The notes: a model not told the origin generated them from the sequence alone. 64,000 nt of DNA from Elysia chlorotica (GCA_003991915.1 RQTK01000175.1:153445-217444); one strand, 5' to 3'; positions 9,363-23,384 are shown, counted from the first letter of the stretch. Program-made: numbers and translations.

Positions 9363-9580
9363 CTAATCTTTGTCACCCTTTTCCTTCCTCATCATCATCT
9401 TCCTCCTCCTCCACCTCCCTTTCTCTCTCCCTCTCTATCTCTGCCTCCCTCCTTCCCTCCCTCCATCCCTCCCTCTATCTCCTCTCTCTCTTACAGCATT
9501 CTTCCTTCCCTCACTCCATCTCCCTATCTCTCCTCCAGCACGCCCTCCCTCTCTCTTCCTCTAACCCTCTCCCTCCGAAG
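9363..9580. repeat. CT/CCT-rich low-complexity tract next to a KDM6A donor
   Basis: This is irregular (CT)n/(CCCT)n sequence ending just before the donor of exon 9587-9713. It gives long Ser/Leu/Pro ORFs that are not genes. Confidence 0.85.
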
Positions 9581-9586
9581 TCTTAC

Positions 9587-9713
9587 CTGCCTAGCAAGTA
9601 CCAGGCCTGGCCATTGGAGGAATCAATGTCTACTGAGGCCCTCAGGTGTTGAATGGCCAAGCTCTCGCGGGTTCCCTTGTCCGCCAGCTGGCTGACTGTG
9701 TAGTACAACCAGC
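9587..9713 (-). CDS. KDM6A: KDM6A exon, TPR (SLAIQHLRASVDIDSSNGQA)
   Basis: This exon is 127 bp, with acceptor gtgtgtttag and donor GGCAG|gtaaga. It encodes (G)WLYYTVSQLADKGTRESLA, IQHLRASVDIDSSNGQAWYL and LGR; human reads [40 protein letters not shown] and LGR. Phases (1 in, 2 out) match both neighbours. The intron upstream of it, to 34276, is about 24.6 kb. Confidence 0.96.
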
Positions 9714-12580
9714 CTAAACACACACAACAACAAAAAAGTAAAAATTAATAGATTTTTAACTCAAAATATATACAACCACAGCAAATACAGTAAGGATTCA
9801 ATATTAATAAACAATATTTTTTCTTAGTATCCACAGCAAAGCCTCTCAATTCCTCTCATCCTTTATTTTTTTTTAAATATCCAGCGAATACACTGTAACT
9901 TTTTTTAAAGATGGAAAGATTTAACCCTTTGTCGTAATAACTAGTCTTCAAAATAAAAAGTGCGTAGCAGTTTTAAGTTTGACAAGCAATTCATTGATAG
10001 AACTGGAGTAAATATGTAACACATCAATCCTTGAAACTTAGAAAATAAAATATACATCAAGACATGGGTAAGTACAAACAGCAGTGTATACACGTATAAA
10101 CAACAAATAGGAGGACATTCCACAATACATCGTATTCACATAATTTTACAAAAACAATGAAAGAGAGAGAAAGAGAGACAGAGGGGGAGGGATGTGTAGA
10201 TATAGAGATAGAGATAAAAGAGAAAGGGTGGATAAAAATGGGAGAGAGAGAGGAGAGAGAGATAGAAAGAGAGGGTGAGTAGGGGAGAAGGGTAGAGGGA
10301 GAAGGGTGGACGAAGGAGGAGGACCAACCCACCTCTAGTGCACCTTGTTCCCCTGGTTCTGGACATGACCCCGGCGGTTTAAGAAACCGTTTTCCTCTTC
10401 AAGGTCCTATGTACTATAATATTATCACACGATTCAGGAGCAAAGTTGTCCCTCGTAATTTGGCCACTTATAGGCCACACATATCAATTAAAAGAACTGT
10501 ACAGTGCACGTTGTTCCACTTCTCTTGACAACCAATTATACAGTTATTATGTAATGTCCTCCGAGTCACTCACTCTCAATGGTTATGGGCGACACAGAGT
10601 GGCGCAAAGTGCACAACGCTACGCACTACAAGTACAACTACATTGCACTAGAATCACCGAACTGTTGCAGTAGCACTGGTACAGGTAGTGCTGGGTCAAA
10701 AACTGACAGAGTCACATTATCCAGATTTACATTTCCAACGGCAACAGTCAAATAGAATTAGAGTTTGTTCAATTTTTTTTTAACTCAACCTTGGCATATA
10801 ATGTACATGTGTAGTCCCGCAACAGCCGCGTAGATGGAAACTTGATATAGATATCCGACCTGCTAAAATTTACCACAGATATGATGAGTATGGGATCACA
10901 GTGTGTTAACAAATATAAGTTTTCCAATACCTGTCACAAATAACTCTACATGTATCATTGGATCACAAGCACAGTAATGCTTGCAATAATATGATGTCCA
11001 ATTGAAGTAGTCTTATAGCCATAAACAACCATCGCCCGAAACATTACGAACCTCTAGTTTATTCTTAACGGGTTGAATGTGGGCATTCTAAATTTATAAC
11101 ATTGTGATTGTGTCAAAATAGAGATAGGCGTCATAGTATTGTTACGTAAATAAACACCCGGCCTGACACCAAAACAAACTTTAATCTATGGGACAATCAC
11201 TGATCACTATGACCCAGACAGAGTATATATTTTTATACCGAGGCTGAAATGGTTAAGATATTCAGTTTAACACTATTCGCGAAGCTGAATATCGATCCAC
11301 ATATCTTTTTCTATACATATTATGTATCTGTACACTTTTTATTTGTTTATGTTTCTGTGTTTCTATTCACTTAATAATTCGCTACACCGAAACTGATTTC
11401 TCCTCAACGCGCAGCGAGATTTCCCTCCCCAGGCGTACAGATTTAAGAACAACAATGTTCTATCTGGCTTCTGTATCAACATTGCAATAGACGTTTGTGG
11501 TCCCGATATACCCCCCCCCCCCTCTTCTCCCCCTCTTCTCCCCCACTTCCCCAATGACTGAACCTGACTCAGGCTCACAGCGACACTGCCCCTTCCATAC
11601 TAATAACCCCCAGTGCGTCAGCACCAAGGCTGGGAGGCGTTGTTGGTAAACAAGGAAAACATACAACCCAACAGAGTGGAGTGGCTGAGGAAAATAAAGC
11701 CTGTGTGATGGAACATGAGTCACGTAGGTCCACTTGACTTGCAAGCGGCGCTGGGACCACAGCCAAACCGATCACGAAGAGAGAACCACAACATCACCAC
11801 GCTTCCGGGAAGTTCCGCTTTCCAAGAATTTCAGGACGAGCGCACCAAGGGAACCCAGCTGATTCCACGAAAAAAGCAAGAAAATATTTTTTAACTTAGA
11901 TGGAGATCGAATCTACACATTTGACGATGCGCAAAATTCGACTATGCAAGTCTTTTTCTTTTCTTTAATGTCTCCCACTTGTTTCATAAGCTGAAGTTCC
12001 GCTTGTCTGAGTCTATGCTTTGTTATACGATTCGATGTGAAGAGAAATACATTCATCAAAGCGTATTTTATGCACAGCAGGGGAAAGTGAAAACTCATCA
12101 TATCCCTGTCCGGATATATCTGATGATATGTCCGATCAATACATGAACTAATGTTTGATACAGAGATATGATTACTTCCTCCTCACCCCTCTAACACACA
12201 CACGCACATATAGCAGAGGCAGCCAAGATTAGTGCCGACACTTTAATTTGTTTCATGGATACGGCTTATTAAAATTGCGACATGCCGGCGGCGTAACTGT
12301 TCTCGGCGGTATGTTAATTCGATTTTTTCACAATAATGTCCAAAAATATAAGCGAGCTTTGAAAGGAATATAATTAATTAAACTAAGTTCATAATTATAT
12401 GTTTTTGGTAAAGTGTAGGAGGTTTCCATGTAGATCTAGATGACAAAGAAAATAACATCCGATTCTCTAGAGTTGAAAAAAATAATAATCAGGAAATAAA
12501 GAATTAAGTCAAATGTAATCTATATGATATGTACTGGGTAACAAGAGTTTATTTTTGGTGAAATTCGTAGCCGCAGAGAT
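9714..12580 (-). other. First part of the 24.6-kb KDM6A intron, mostly unique
   Basis: This is mostly unique AT-rich sequence with a GA-rich patch (10160-10320) and short C runs near 11510-11530. I see no exon, RNA gene or recognisable transposon. A GC-richer, non-repetitive stretch around 11400-11850 has no convincing ORF. Confidence 0.5.
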
Positions 12581-12581
12581 C

Positions 12582-12583
12582 GA

Positions 12584-12667
<84 letters not shown>
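12582..12667. repeat. (GA)n microsatellite
   Basis: This is about 86 bases of nearly pure GA. The Glu-Arg ORF over it is spurious. Confidence 0.97.
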
Positions 12668-12669
<2 letters not shown>

Positions 12670-13167
12670 TTCTAGTTTATGAAAAGGTGGAATTTTTAAT
12701 TGTAAGTAAAGTTATTCTAATATCATCAGAGAGAGATGGGCCGAGGTGGAAGTATGTATGGTCAGAATGTATCATAATAAAAGCCAAATGTGCACAGGGG
12801 CGCACCTCAAAACAATCCGGGAAAGCGAAAGGAAACAATATAGCTATGAAGATCCATCACCGAAACTTTCGCCTTTACCTCCTGGATAACAATGTCACGG
12901 ACCACTAACTCTATGGACTACGGAACTGCTATTTTAAAACCTGGAATTGAAAGGGCTATTAACTTCCTTGTGTGCGAATAAAAAAAACAAGGTTCCATTT
13001 CGTTTCTTCCTTCTCTCCAGCCCATCACATAAAACTCACGGTAAAGCCGTGTCTGAGATCCGGGACAAGTTCAAAATCTACAGCCCACACGTGCTATCCG
13101 TTATAAGAATAATATTGTTTTCATCGAGACATATAATAATATATATCTGAATAAAAACGGGACCTTG

Positions 13168-13270
<103 letters not shown>

Positions 13271-15459
13271 AAGGTCTAGATTTATACTGGCTAAAGGTCC
13301 ATGTGATCCAACAGGGGAATTATCGTCTTAAAATAAATTGAAGTAATTATTTTTAAAGTTAGAGAGCCGAAAAAGATCTATACCGTACGCTACACATTTC
13401 CCGCTACAACGCCGCAAAAATCTAAATGAATAGAGAATCACAAAAACACGAGAGAAAAAACTGTCTGGCCGGATTTATTATGATTTAATCCATGAGCGAA
13501 ACAGAAATCTACTTTTTTTTTAAAACCCTCAACAGTTCGCTAGTGTAACAGTCAAGTTAAAGTGATTGAATTATAAAAACAAAAAGCAAAATCAACTAAC
13601 AAACTAACACAAAAAACGCGTAAGAGACCAAACTAAACTAAAACAAAATCTAAAAAAGTTTGAGTCGAAGGAAGGTATATTTCTCCACTATTACTACAGC
13701 ACACGAAAGTCGATCTGCATATGTACCACTGAATATGAAAACCACATGAAGAAAGCCACCGTACAGAAAGCACCGAGATACATGTACTCCTTAAATGGCA
13801 GAAAAAGGTTAATCACAAGTAATCCTATCAAAGGCAGAAATCTGCGCTAATGTGACCGAGTTGCTCGGTTGAATCCTCCGCTGAGAGACAGACTGAGACA
13901 GACTGGCTGGCTGAGTTAAAGCGAGAGGCGGCATTGAGCAGTGAGAAACTGAGAACCAGTGAGAACTGAGAAGTGAGAAGGCTCGCCCAGCCACATCTCT
14001 AGATCTATAATTATCATGTAGAACGAGGAATGCGCTCATTCAATACGAACACGTATTTTTGGCCACGGATCAAGCAAACATCCGACATGGATTCACACTC
14101 CGCACTGCAGACAAGTAGGCTATTTTCTAGTTTCTCTTTCATTGTGACACGCAGACTGCGCGGGGGTAGTAAAACTATTAATATTATACACGATTGTATT
14201 TCACTGAGGGTTCATATACACGTATTATCCCATATATAAATATTAGGCTAAAGAACATGTCTATTACGTCAGACAGGGTTTCCCCACAACGTCCGGGGGG
14301 CAGACGGGCTGAGGTGCGGTGACCCAGGGGTGGAGTAAGTTATGAGGTCAGGGTTTGGTTACCCACAGTGGCTGCACAATAAAAATAATAACAAATCGAA
14401 GCTACCTCGTAAATTTCCTTTTTTTTTTCTTTTTTTTTTCTCGGAACAATACACGGTTCCGTATTAGATGGGCGTTCGCTGAGGTAAATAATAGAAAAGG
14501 TATCCACACAGTAGAAAGAGCAAGTCGACTTTTAAACACATCTTAGGAGTAGTGTTAGTAGCGATTTTTGAAATTACTGCAACAATGTGCATATGTGTAT
14601 CTTAAACAGCTACAACTACTTCCAAATGAATGACACAAATACAACAGCATTAAAAGCAACAACACTGTTACTGTCGCTACCACTACAATCCTCATTTTAA
14701 CAACCCCCTTTGAATGAAATCATTAAAACCAATGTAACAACAATAGTAAACTGTTCCATCGTCTAGTTTTCCTTTCTTAAATAATCACCTCTATAGATTA
14801 AAGAATTCTTCAAACAAAATTACAGCTGTCGTAACTAAAAGTCCCTGCCACACCATGATCAAACGTTTTTACTTTGAAATATCACTCTCCGAGTCTGGAT
14901 GCCAAGGTATACAATACTGGGAGAGGCAGATCTAGATCTACCACACCAACAAAGCATACCGCTGTGGTGACTGACTTACTGCATGGCGAAACCATGACAA
15001 CCTTAATACATGTATTATTATTTTCTACAAAGATTCTAATCCTTAACTCATAGCAACCCATCTGTCTAAACCAAAGTCACCGTTATCTGTTGTAGTTCCA
15101 AGCAAGCGCGTACGTCATTTTCTCCTCTGTGCGTGTCTCGTGACCTGGGCTCAGGGCCTTGGTCATAATTATCTAGTCGCTTGTCTATCTAGAACTAACC
15201 CTAATCATATCCAGCGCGGGGCATGGTTACCTCCAGAAGATCAAGATTAAGATCAGATAGAGAGAAAGCCAACCTTTACAAAAGTGTCGAAATTCCTTTT
15301 CCAATGAATACAATTAAAAAAAAAAAATAACGCACACGAAACAAGAGCGAGCTACAAACCAGCAAAACCAATGTTTGTTCATGTTTTCATGGTACTATCC
15401 GGTCATTTTTCACAGACATTAATTAAACCTTTCTCGCTTCCCCTTTAAATATCTCTAGG
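13271..15459. other. KDM6A intron, no feature seen
   Basis: This is about 2.2 kb of AT-rich sequence with a short T/C tract near 14420. I see no coding, no SINE head and no RNA gene. Confidence 0.5.
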
Positions 15460-15482
15460 AGAAGAAGAAGAAGAAGAAGAAG

Positions 15483-15514
<32 letters not shown>

Positions 15515-15573
15515 GCGGCAGCTGTCGTGGTCGTGGTAGTGGTAGTGGCAGTTGTAGTGATAGTAGCAGCAGC

Positions 15574-15647
<74 letters not shown>

Positions 15648-15661
15648 GTAGGGGTAGGTAG

Positions 15662-15740
<79 letters not shown>

Positions 15741-15805
15741 AAAACGAAGAGGAACATGAACGTGTAGTGGAGGAGGAGGAGGGGGAGGAAGAAGAAGAAG
15801 AAGAA
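15460..15805. repeat. (GAA)n and (TAG)n compound microsatellite
   Basis: GAA repeats (about 15460-15514) are followed by interrupted GTAGTG and long TAG runs (15574-15738) and GAGGAG/GAAGAA. All three frames give homopolymeric ORFs, and none is a gene. Confidence 0.97.
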
Positions 15806-17473
15806 CAACAAACAAAAAACAATCTACACATTTCAAATTGTTCACTGTATTGTAATCTATGTTTACTATGTGATTGATCGAGAGGCGCAAAACACTTGGT
15901 GTGGACTGCCTTACCGTCGGACCCGAAGAGGAAATATTTGCTGAGAAGGTAAGTAATGTTTTCTGAAGAATTCTAAAAACAGACACAGCTTTACTACCAA
16001 ATACGATTTGAACCGCGGTCCTCCTACTCGCTAGTCCAGCTTTATGGCGACGTCGATCTTCTCTTCTTGGTTGTGATTACAATGGGATATATGAAACTTT
16101 ATCACATAACTATGTAAATGACTGCAAGGACTTCCCACCTCCCCATCGACCTAGAATCGAGTCCAGCCGTGCGGGATTCAGGCGGAACACCAGGGAAAGA
16201 GGGCAAGGTCGTTGACCGCTAGGGGCATTGACCAGTGGCTAGGATCGGGGCTAGCAAGGCATGACAGTTATTGTAAAGCACACAGCAGCATCGCTCCGGT
16301 CATTAACACAGTTGTAGTCGGCTTCGAAAGAGACACATCTAGCAATATTGATTCCCTCAGTGGGTCTTGGGAGACGCGAGACAAATCCCGTGAATCCTTC
16401 AATATTCCAAGCTTTATCTACTTCGATAGCTAATTATTTTGTTTGGAAAGGCGTTGAGTAGAACTAATGGGTTATTATCACTACATGAATTGTTCCAAGA
16501 ACACACACCATGCATATCTATCTATCTATCTCTCTCTCTCTCTCTACTCTCTCGCTCGCTCTCTATCTCGCTTTAATTCACTCACCCATTCTCTCTCTCC
16601 CTTTCCAATTTACCCTTATCCCATTTCAGATTGTTCATTTTGCTGAACCACGGTGTAATCCTATTGAGCCAAGGAATTTATAAAAAAAATTATTTTGTAC
16701 CAAACCCAGCTACGTTAATTTAACGTAAAGGTGATTTACAATTTCCACCACTGTCATTGTTGGCTTACACCATCGATAAGTCCATAAGTCCGGCGAGATT
16801 AATCTATGTCCACGGGGTGCAGTGGTTTAGGGAGAAAACAAGTCTAGAGCGGATACTATACATGCCATTGTATTAACCTAGAAATTGTTGTCTTTGTTTG
16901 AGACGATGATAGTTTTATGAGCTCTCCCCACCTACATGCAGGGTCAGAGATGTAAACAAACTATTGGATGTTATTGACAGAGTGAGCTTTGGTATTACCA
17001 GAGACGGTAGATTTAGTGAGGCTTTCACAAAAAGAGCTCACAATGTCATTGATACGGGGAGCTAACATGACGCATGCTAACTACATTTACTTTTACTGAA
17101 TTTGTACTAAGTTTTGAAGAAGGAAGGAACCGCCTTAATTATCCTATCCCATAATATAAGCAAAATTCTCCTCGTGAAACCTCTAACTATTTCACACTCT
17201 CTGGTATTACCATTTGGCACGGCTAGGACCTCGAAGGACCCCCTCAGATCTAAGCGTCCATCTCAGCAAAGGGTCGGTCTACGGAGCTTTCTGATTGCCA
17301 TTCTGGTCTAACAATGCAAAGGATTTTTAAGTTTACAAAAGCCATTTTAAGTGGTTTTCCAAGTAGGTTGTTACTACGTGTATTTCACACCACTTCCCAG
17401 AACAAGACCATTTCCGCATAATCTCACTCAGCGACCACATTGATGATTAGTTCTGACTGGAAACGACGATGCG

Positions 17474-17525
17474 CTGAGCCATGGTCGACCTAAATCTAGC
17501 TGAGCCATGGTCGACCTAAATCTAG
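17474..17525. repeat. Exact 26-bp direct duplication
   Basis: The sequence ctgagccatggtcgacctaa plus atctag occurs twice, back to back. Confidence 0.95.
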
Positions 17526-17821
17526 AACTTATCACAGGTGTCACAAAATACGGCCATCGCCGACGGGTGTGTGAATCTTACCACATCTTACCACAATTTA
17601 AACCTTCCTAAAACACGAACAGTTCAGGCGCACTAGCACCAATCAAAGCCAAGCTACACAATCATAGTAATTAACACTCAGTTTGTTCTACACAAGCATG
17701 CTAAAACTGAAGACTCATATAATCAATGCTATGAATCTATTCTAATCAAGGCTACCAAAAATAACAGACAGGATCACCGAAGTAAACACAATATTTACAT
17801 TTAGAACAGAAGTAAGATATA

Positions 17822-18010
17822 TCATTGAAATATTAGGTAGGTAATGACAGTTTACATTCTAAATCTCATAGGCTTCAAGGCTGAACGAAAAACACTCAAT
17901 GAGTTTTACTCTATCCTAGCTATGACACTAATTTAAAATAAAAAGATTTGAATTACCCTTGTTATGCAAAAAATGTGTTCATTTTAGCCTTGATTGTAAT
18001 GCTACCTACA
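17822..18010. repeat. Interspersed repeat family B, copy 1
   Basis: It shares tattaggtaggtaatgac..., a gtttacattctaaatctcat-like segment, gctgaacgaaaaacac and a cccttgttatgcaaaaaatg end with the copies near 23096-23200 and 59765-59970. The class is unknown and no ORF is present. Confidence 0.6.
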
Positions 18011-18263
18011 CTGCCAACATGATCTGTGAATCTTATCATTATAACACAGAGCTTCCAGTAAACTGAACAATCATCACAGGCGGGCTAGATCCAGATCGTA
18101 CAGCAACAACATAAACAGCCACATCGTGCGCAGCCATCATGCTGCACAACCAAAGCAGACAACACTAATGCAGTGTAGTTAACACTGGGGACACAAACAG
18201 CCAGTGTCGGTGGACTGTGACCGGGCTTGCCGTCGGGTCAGCGTGCCAGCCGCCAGGATCACT

Positions 18264-18390
18264 TTGTGTGTATGTGTGTGTGTGTGTGTGTGTGTCTGTG
18301 TGTCTGTGTCTGTGTGTGTGTGTCTGTGTGTGTCTGTGTCTGTGTCTGTGTGTCTGTGTGTGTGTGTGTGTGTGTCTGTGTGTTGTTGTT
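18264..18390. repeat. (GT)n/(TCTGTG)n microsatellite
   Basis: TG repeats are interrupted by TCTG units and end in TTGTTGTTG. Thr/His-rich and Cys/Val-rich ORFs over it are artefacts. Confidence 0.97.
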
Positions 18391-18449
18391 GTTGAGGACA
18401 CGCGAGTCTGGCTCCAGCTCGCCCCAGCATCTGCTCCCCCCATGTTCCT

Positions 18450-18640
18450 CATGTTACAAGGCTTTGCGATCCACGCCAAGATAATGAATGACATAATCAC
18501 GTCTCTTAGGGAATGGGCTTTTCTGATCGCTCATTGGCTCCGTAAATCTAGGATAGAGCTATGATTGGACGCCGATGCAAATTACCTTTAACCATCGTCT
18601 TCGTTTTGCCTGGGCCCTGCTTATTGCAAGGCCTCTATTT
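18450..18640. repeat. Interspersed repeat family A, copy 1
   Basis: The shared core is gagctatgattggacgcc...cgtcttcgttttgcctgggccctgc...gcaaggcctc. It is also seen near 22738-22860, 39677-39765 and 47293-47385. This copy and the one at 22.7 kb also share ttacaaggctttgc upstream. The class is unknown. Confidence 0.65.
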
Positions 18641-18947
18641 ACAGGCTCTACTCACCCACCCAGGCTATCAACACCGAGCTGGTGACGCCGGCCGAGAGAT
18701 GCTGGCGACCACACGCGCAGAGCTCTACAAACATGCACAACGCACGCGCCCCTACACACACACACACACTGCAAATCGAGTTGAGACAAGGGCCCTGCAT
18801 CAAAAAGAAGAGCACAGCGCCGGAAGCACAGGAGACAAAAAAAAATTAACAACAAGACCGGTGGTGCGCTGCATTTCATGAATGCTAAAATTCGATATAA
18901 TTTATGAGCCACCCCTGTCTTCCCCTCCACCTTTCTCTTTCTATTTA

Positions 18948-18949
<2 letters not shown>

Positions 18950-19003
<54 letters not shown>

Positions 19004-19018
19004 TCCTCTCTCTCTCTC
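18950..19018. repeat. (CT)n microsatellite
   Basis: This is an almost pure CT tract. The flanking ORFs on both strands are repeat artefacts. Confidence 0.97.
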
Positions 19019-19656
19019 CGTGAACTTTTTTTCTCACTGCAGTGCAGAAAGCGAATTCGTGTGATACGGAAATTACGTCGTGTCAAATTCGGTACAAAGT
19101 TCACCATCACAACTCACTTGGTTTAGCATTACGATGCCACACTGATAAACAAAGAACAATCGGCGACCTATCTAGTCATGGAATCTAAAACCAGGCTGAC
19201 CAATCTAGTCATGAAATCTAAAACCAAGCTATCTACTATGATGTATATGAACAATTAATGTAGCTACATACACGCGAAGTACTCGCCTAGACCGACTAAC
19301 CACAAAGTACACGTCGGATTTCCAATACTCACACCGGGGCTACAGGCTTGTTTAGGCTGGTTGGGCCAAGAATGGAATTATAATCATTGCAAACAGAGGA
19401 GCCAGACTAGCCGATGCACCAGGTGTCAACTCACCAGGAAACACCTGCGACCGTCGTGATAACCGGTACTGGGCTCTTAGGCCTAAACATCCTATCCCCC
19501 TGCCCCCCTCGTCCCCACCCCCTTTTTTTTTCTTCATTCCTTTTCCCATAAACTCGTTCTGCATTCACTAGTGACACCCCTTTTAACTTCTCTTATTTCT
19601 CTCTTTCTTTTTAGTGAGTCGAATACGTGTGTGTGTAATTGGGAAAAGTGGTTGAT

Positions 19657-19768
19657 TTTTTTTTTTTTTTTTTTTTTTTTTTGGGGGGGGGGGGGGGGGA
19701 AAAAAAAAGTATTTAAAAAAGAACCTCTACGCCCTTCACTATTATTTATTTTTGCATTACCCACATGC

Positions 19769-19838
<70 letters not shown>
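19657..19838. repeat. T/G/A homopolymer block and (GA)n tract
   Basis: T(about 25)-G(about 18)-A(8) homopolymers lie at 19657-19708 and a pure GA tract at 19770-19837. Base calls in the homopolymers are not reliable. Confidence 0.9.
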
Positions 19839-19840
<2 letters not shown>

Positions 19841-20038
19841 GGATGTGATACACATTTCGAAAAGAAAGATTACTTTAGTAGAAATATATTTCCGTCTGAT
19901 AATTAAAACTTCTTGCATAAAGGAGCTAAAATAGTTATAAAAACAGAACATTCGAAATCAATTTAGATAACAAAAACACAACAACAACGAAACACTTCCT
20001 GTGCTCTATACATAGAAGCAAACAAAATCAACATTAGG

Positions 20039-21866
20039 TTGAGTTTAAAAAAAAGATCAGGTATTACTGTTGAACAGAAGAGCCACCTTTATCATCAATT
20101 ATGTCTAAAAATAGACATATACCTACATGGCTGGAGTCGAGGCCTTCCAATGAAAGCCCCGATTGTAAGGAATCGTGCAGAAATTATTTGCACAAGAAAA
20201 CGATCCCTTGAAGTGTGTGTGTGCATCTGTGTTGAGAGTGAACTAGATCTTTTTCTATTATATTGTAATCTGCCAAAGTTTTTAGGCTTATTGCGCAATC
20301 CGTCGCGACTAGCAGTGTCTTCTTCTTCCCGTTTTTATTTTTAGCCGGCGTTTACGTCAGGAATTCACTACCAAGGACACCCGTGAGATCGGAGATCCGT
20401 GGGCTTACAAGTTCTCTTGACTGGATGGAGGAGAGACGGCTGATTCTTCATCACCATGACATTGTCAGGCTGACACGGCAAATCGCTGGGAGAAAATTGT
20501 CAACACAACACGGTGTAAAATCAGTTTTGGTCCCAGATCTCGGGATTTGGAAAGACACGGCGCCACATGTTGTAAATAATGTAGTAGAGGATAAGAAGAT
20601 AGTAATACGGGGGTAACTGAAGATTTTATGATCGGATCGTGTAGATCGGTGTGAGTGTGTGTATGTGTGATCGTAGGAGTGAATGTAAAGATTTAAAGCA
20701 GAATGATGGGGATAACAGATAAAGAGAATGCCAGAATACCAAGAGTTAGAAAGACACAGGAGTGTGGAGAGATGGGAGGGACTGTGGGCATATAAAGAGA
20801 ACATGCGCATCTAGGTCTGAAACAAAATTGCTCAGATGTCAATACAACACTATTAAGATAACGATTACTTGATTGCCACAGGGAAGAAGGGATGTACGAG
20901 TCTAGACCACAACTAAAGTTAATACCAAGCCTAAAGCGATAGAGAAGTCCATGAAAAGCGGTCGGATGATTACCTATCTCAATTTTCATCTCCAATTGCA
21001 ATTCATAACTCGGCACCACACAGACAACCGCACATGAAAGTCTGAATGGAACCAAATCTAGCGTCTCTCTAGTAGAACTGTAGTAGCCTTGAACTCGCCG
21101 TAGTAGTAGTATAGGGGGAACCTGGGAAACACCGGAAACGCGTCAGTTCCTAGAGAGCCAATGACGCAATCGGAACCGCCGTCGGGTCGTCTGCACAGGA
21201 TTGACGCGCGCGCGGAGATGCCAGTCGCGACTCCCGACGTCAGCAGACGTGGCACTTTTTCATTTTGTCGTTTCCTCAATCCCCACAAACAACGCTGAAT
21301 ATAGATCCATTCAGAATTTCAGACGGTTTTCATTTCAAAATAGGCGTTTCCATAATAACTAATTTTCTCTTTTTGCTAGAGCCGGTGGGCATTGATTTTT
21401 TACAAGATCCTTTCTATGTATAGACTGTAATTATTGCTCGTTTAAGTTTGAAAAGTACCGCTTTAAATAGCTTCTTATTTTAGAAATAATAATTATTTTT
21501 AATTTTGCACGGAGTGAAAAAAATTAAACGTACAACCGAAACTAATTTGGAAACAAAGCTGACGTAACGATGTCATTATAGATCTATACAACAAAGAAAA
21601 ACACGAGGGGAGAGTAGGTAATGAGGACTAGGAGCGATAATTTCAGAAACGGAAATTGGTGGCGGATGAGGAGAGCACACGTCTTTATGAGAACCATCTT
21701 GCGACAGTACTCAGAAAGGGGTTGCAATCATTACATGTACCATGAATATTTTCCCATTTATTTTGTTTGATATCTTTACTTTACATTCAGGCGATATTGG
21801 AAAGAATGGTAGCGCAGTAAAAATAGAATTCAATACGCCGGTGGTGTTACAAGTGAGCCGAAACGC

Positions 21867-21868
<2 letters not shown>
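20039..21868. other. KDM6A intron, unique, no supported feature
   Basis: This is unique sequence. A 78-codon plus-strand ORF (20383-20616) has no recognisable domain, no Kozak-like context I would trust and no adjoining exon; I do not call it a gene. Confidence 0.4.
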
Positions 21869-21905
<37 letters not shown>

Positions 21906-21972
21906 GGCAGTGACAAAATTAAAATGATCAACCGGCAGAGTTGACATGATCTTCGTTTGTTTTCTGACGGAA

Positions 21973-22056
<84 letters not shown>
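21869..22056. repeat. Poly(A) tract and (GA)n microsatellite
   Basis: A run of about 35 A (21869-21903) is followed about 70 bases later by a pure GA tract (21974-22056). Confidence 0.95.
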
Positions 22057-22060
<4 letters not shown>

Positions 22061-22314
22061 AAACTCGTGTTATGAGTGAAATGTCAGCAGAAACTTAAAA
22101 TAATTATAATGTGGCCGAAAAATGATGATCATCCTTTGTTCTGACGGCCTTTACAAGGGGGACAGAGCGTCACAGTATGGCATATACCTTTGATTATCCT
22201 ACCTGGAGACACCCCTTTAGTGACGCAAATCTCCGCATTCGCACCGACCAAATCTGGCTGTCATTCAGAAAATCTTTTGGATATCCCGTAGCTCTATCAT
22301 TCATGTACATGATC

Positions 22315-22438
22315 GTATAAGGCAACGCTGCGTTGACAAAGAATATTGCCACACGTAAGTTTACAAGGGCGGTAATGACCGTATAAGGCAACGCTGCGTT
22401 GATAAAGAATATTGACACACGTAAGTTTACGCTTGCGG
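22315..22438. repeat. 66-bp tandem duplication
   Basis: gtataaggcaacgctgcgtt followed by ga.aaagaatattg.cacacg occurs twice with a 66-base period and a few substitutions. Confidence 0.9.
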
Positions 22439-22737
22439 TGGGGTAAGACGGGAAACTGATAATTATACATGTTCTAAATCGGAGAATAATATATTTTGGT
22501 GCTCTTTCGAAAGCAAAGACAACCGTGGCAGTTGAAATTTATTATTAGCTAGGAAAACAACGTCACGGAACAATGACGTGTATTGCTTGCGGTTTTGCTT
22601 CATGCAGCCGGCCTGACATAACATGCACAAAGAAAACATGGACAGGAGATGACGGTTGAGGCTTCTTCTCATCACGGAGGGAATCCAATGGGGTTTTCAC
22701 GCGCGACACCGCTTCTCCGTGAGCCTACTAAGTACTT

Positions 22738-22860
22738 TTTGTGTTACAGGCTTTGCAACCACACTCAGTCACAACTGGTCAGTGGTCACTGGATAGATCT
22801 ATGATTGGGACGTCAGTGAAGCTCCCCTCACCGTTTACGCAAGGCCTTCACTATCTGCAA
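22738..22860. repeat. Interspersed repeat family A, copy 2
   Basis: It shares gttacaggctttgcaacca and gatctatgattgggacg...cgcaaggcctt with the copy at 18.5 kb. It is diverged. Confidence 0.5.
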
Positions 22861-23095
22861 TGCGCTACTTGCTTTGTCATCGTAAGCGTTTCCACTCTCT
22901 TGTAACTGCTAAATGTTTACTATGCGCGCCACTCAGCACTAGCGTCATAATGACAATTAATACGCATTAACTGCGCAATGGGGGGAAACATTAACATGCA
23001 TTGCGTTACAGCTTGAGACAGAGAACTGAACTATAGAAACTGGGACTAGAGAACAAAGCTTCCAAAAAGAACATTTGCATGTAGGACCAAGGTGA

Positions 23096-23200
23096 GCCAT
23101 ATCATTAAAATAATTATTAGGCACGTTAAGACTGTTTACGTTTTAAGTCTAGTAAGCTTGTAGGCCTAACAAAAAACAATTATTTTGGGTAGCCTTGGTA
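23096..23200. repeat. Interspersed repeat family B, copy 2
   Basis: It carries agtctagtaagcttgtaggc, ctaacaaaaaac and ttttgggtagccttgg, in the same order as the copy near 59.8 kb but with an internal part missing. Confidence 0.6.
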
Positions 23201-23384
23201 GAGAATCATCCGAGTATTTTTCCAACGCCTGACATCAATGGTTATATAAAGAACAGTTGGTACAATGAAGGTCAGCAGACTCAAAGGCGAGTTACGCGAA
23301 GTGTATAACGCCATCGCTAAGGAAATGCGTACACAGGAGTACGAACCGCGTTGACGTCGTTCAAGGTGAAACCGAGTCAATTGG

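Noticed and set aside
20383-20616. 78-codon plus-strand ORF as a gene
   Set aside because: Single short frame within the KDM6A intron, with no known domain or supporting signal.
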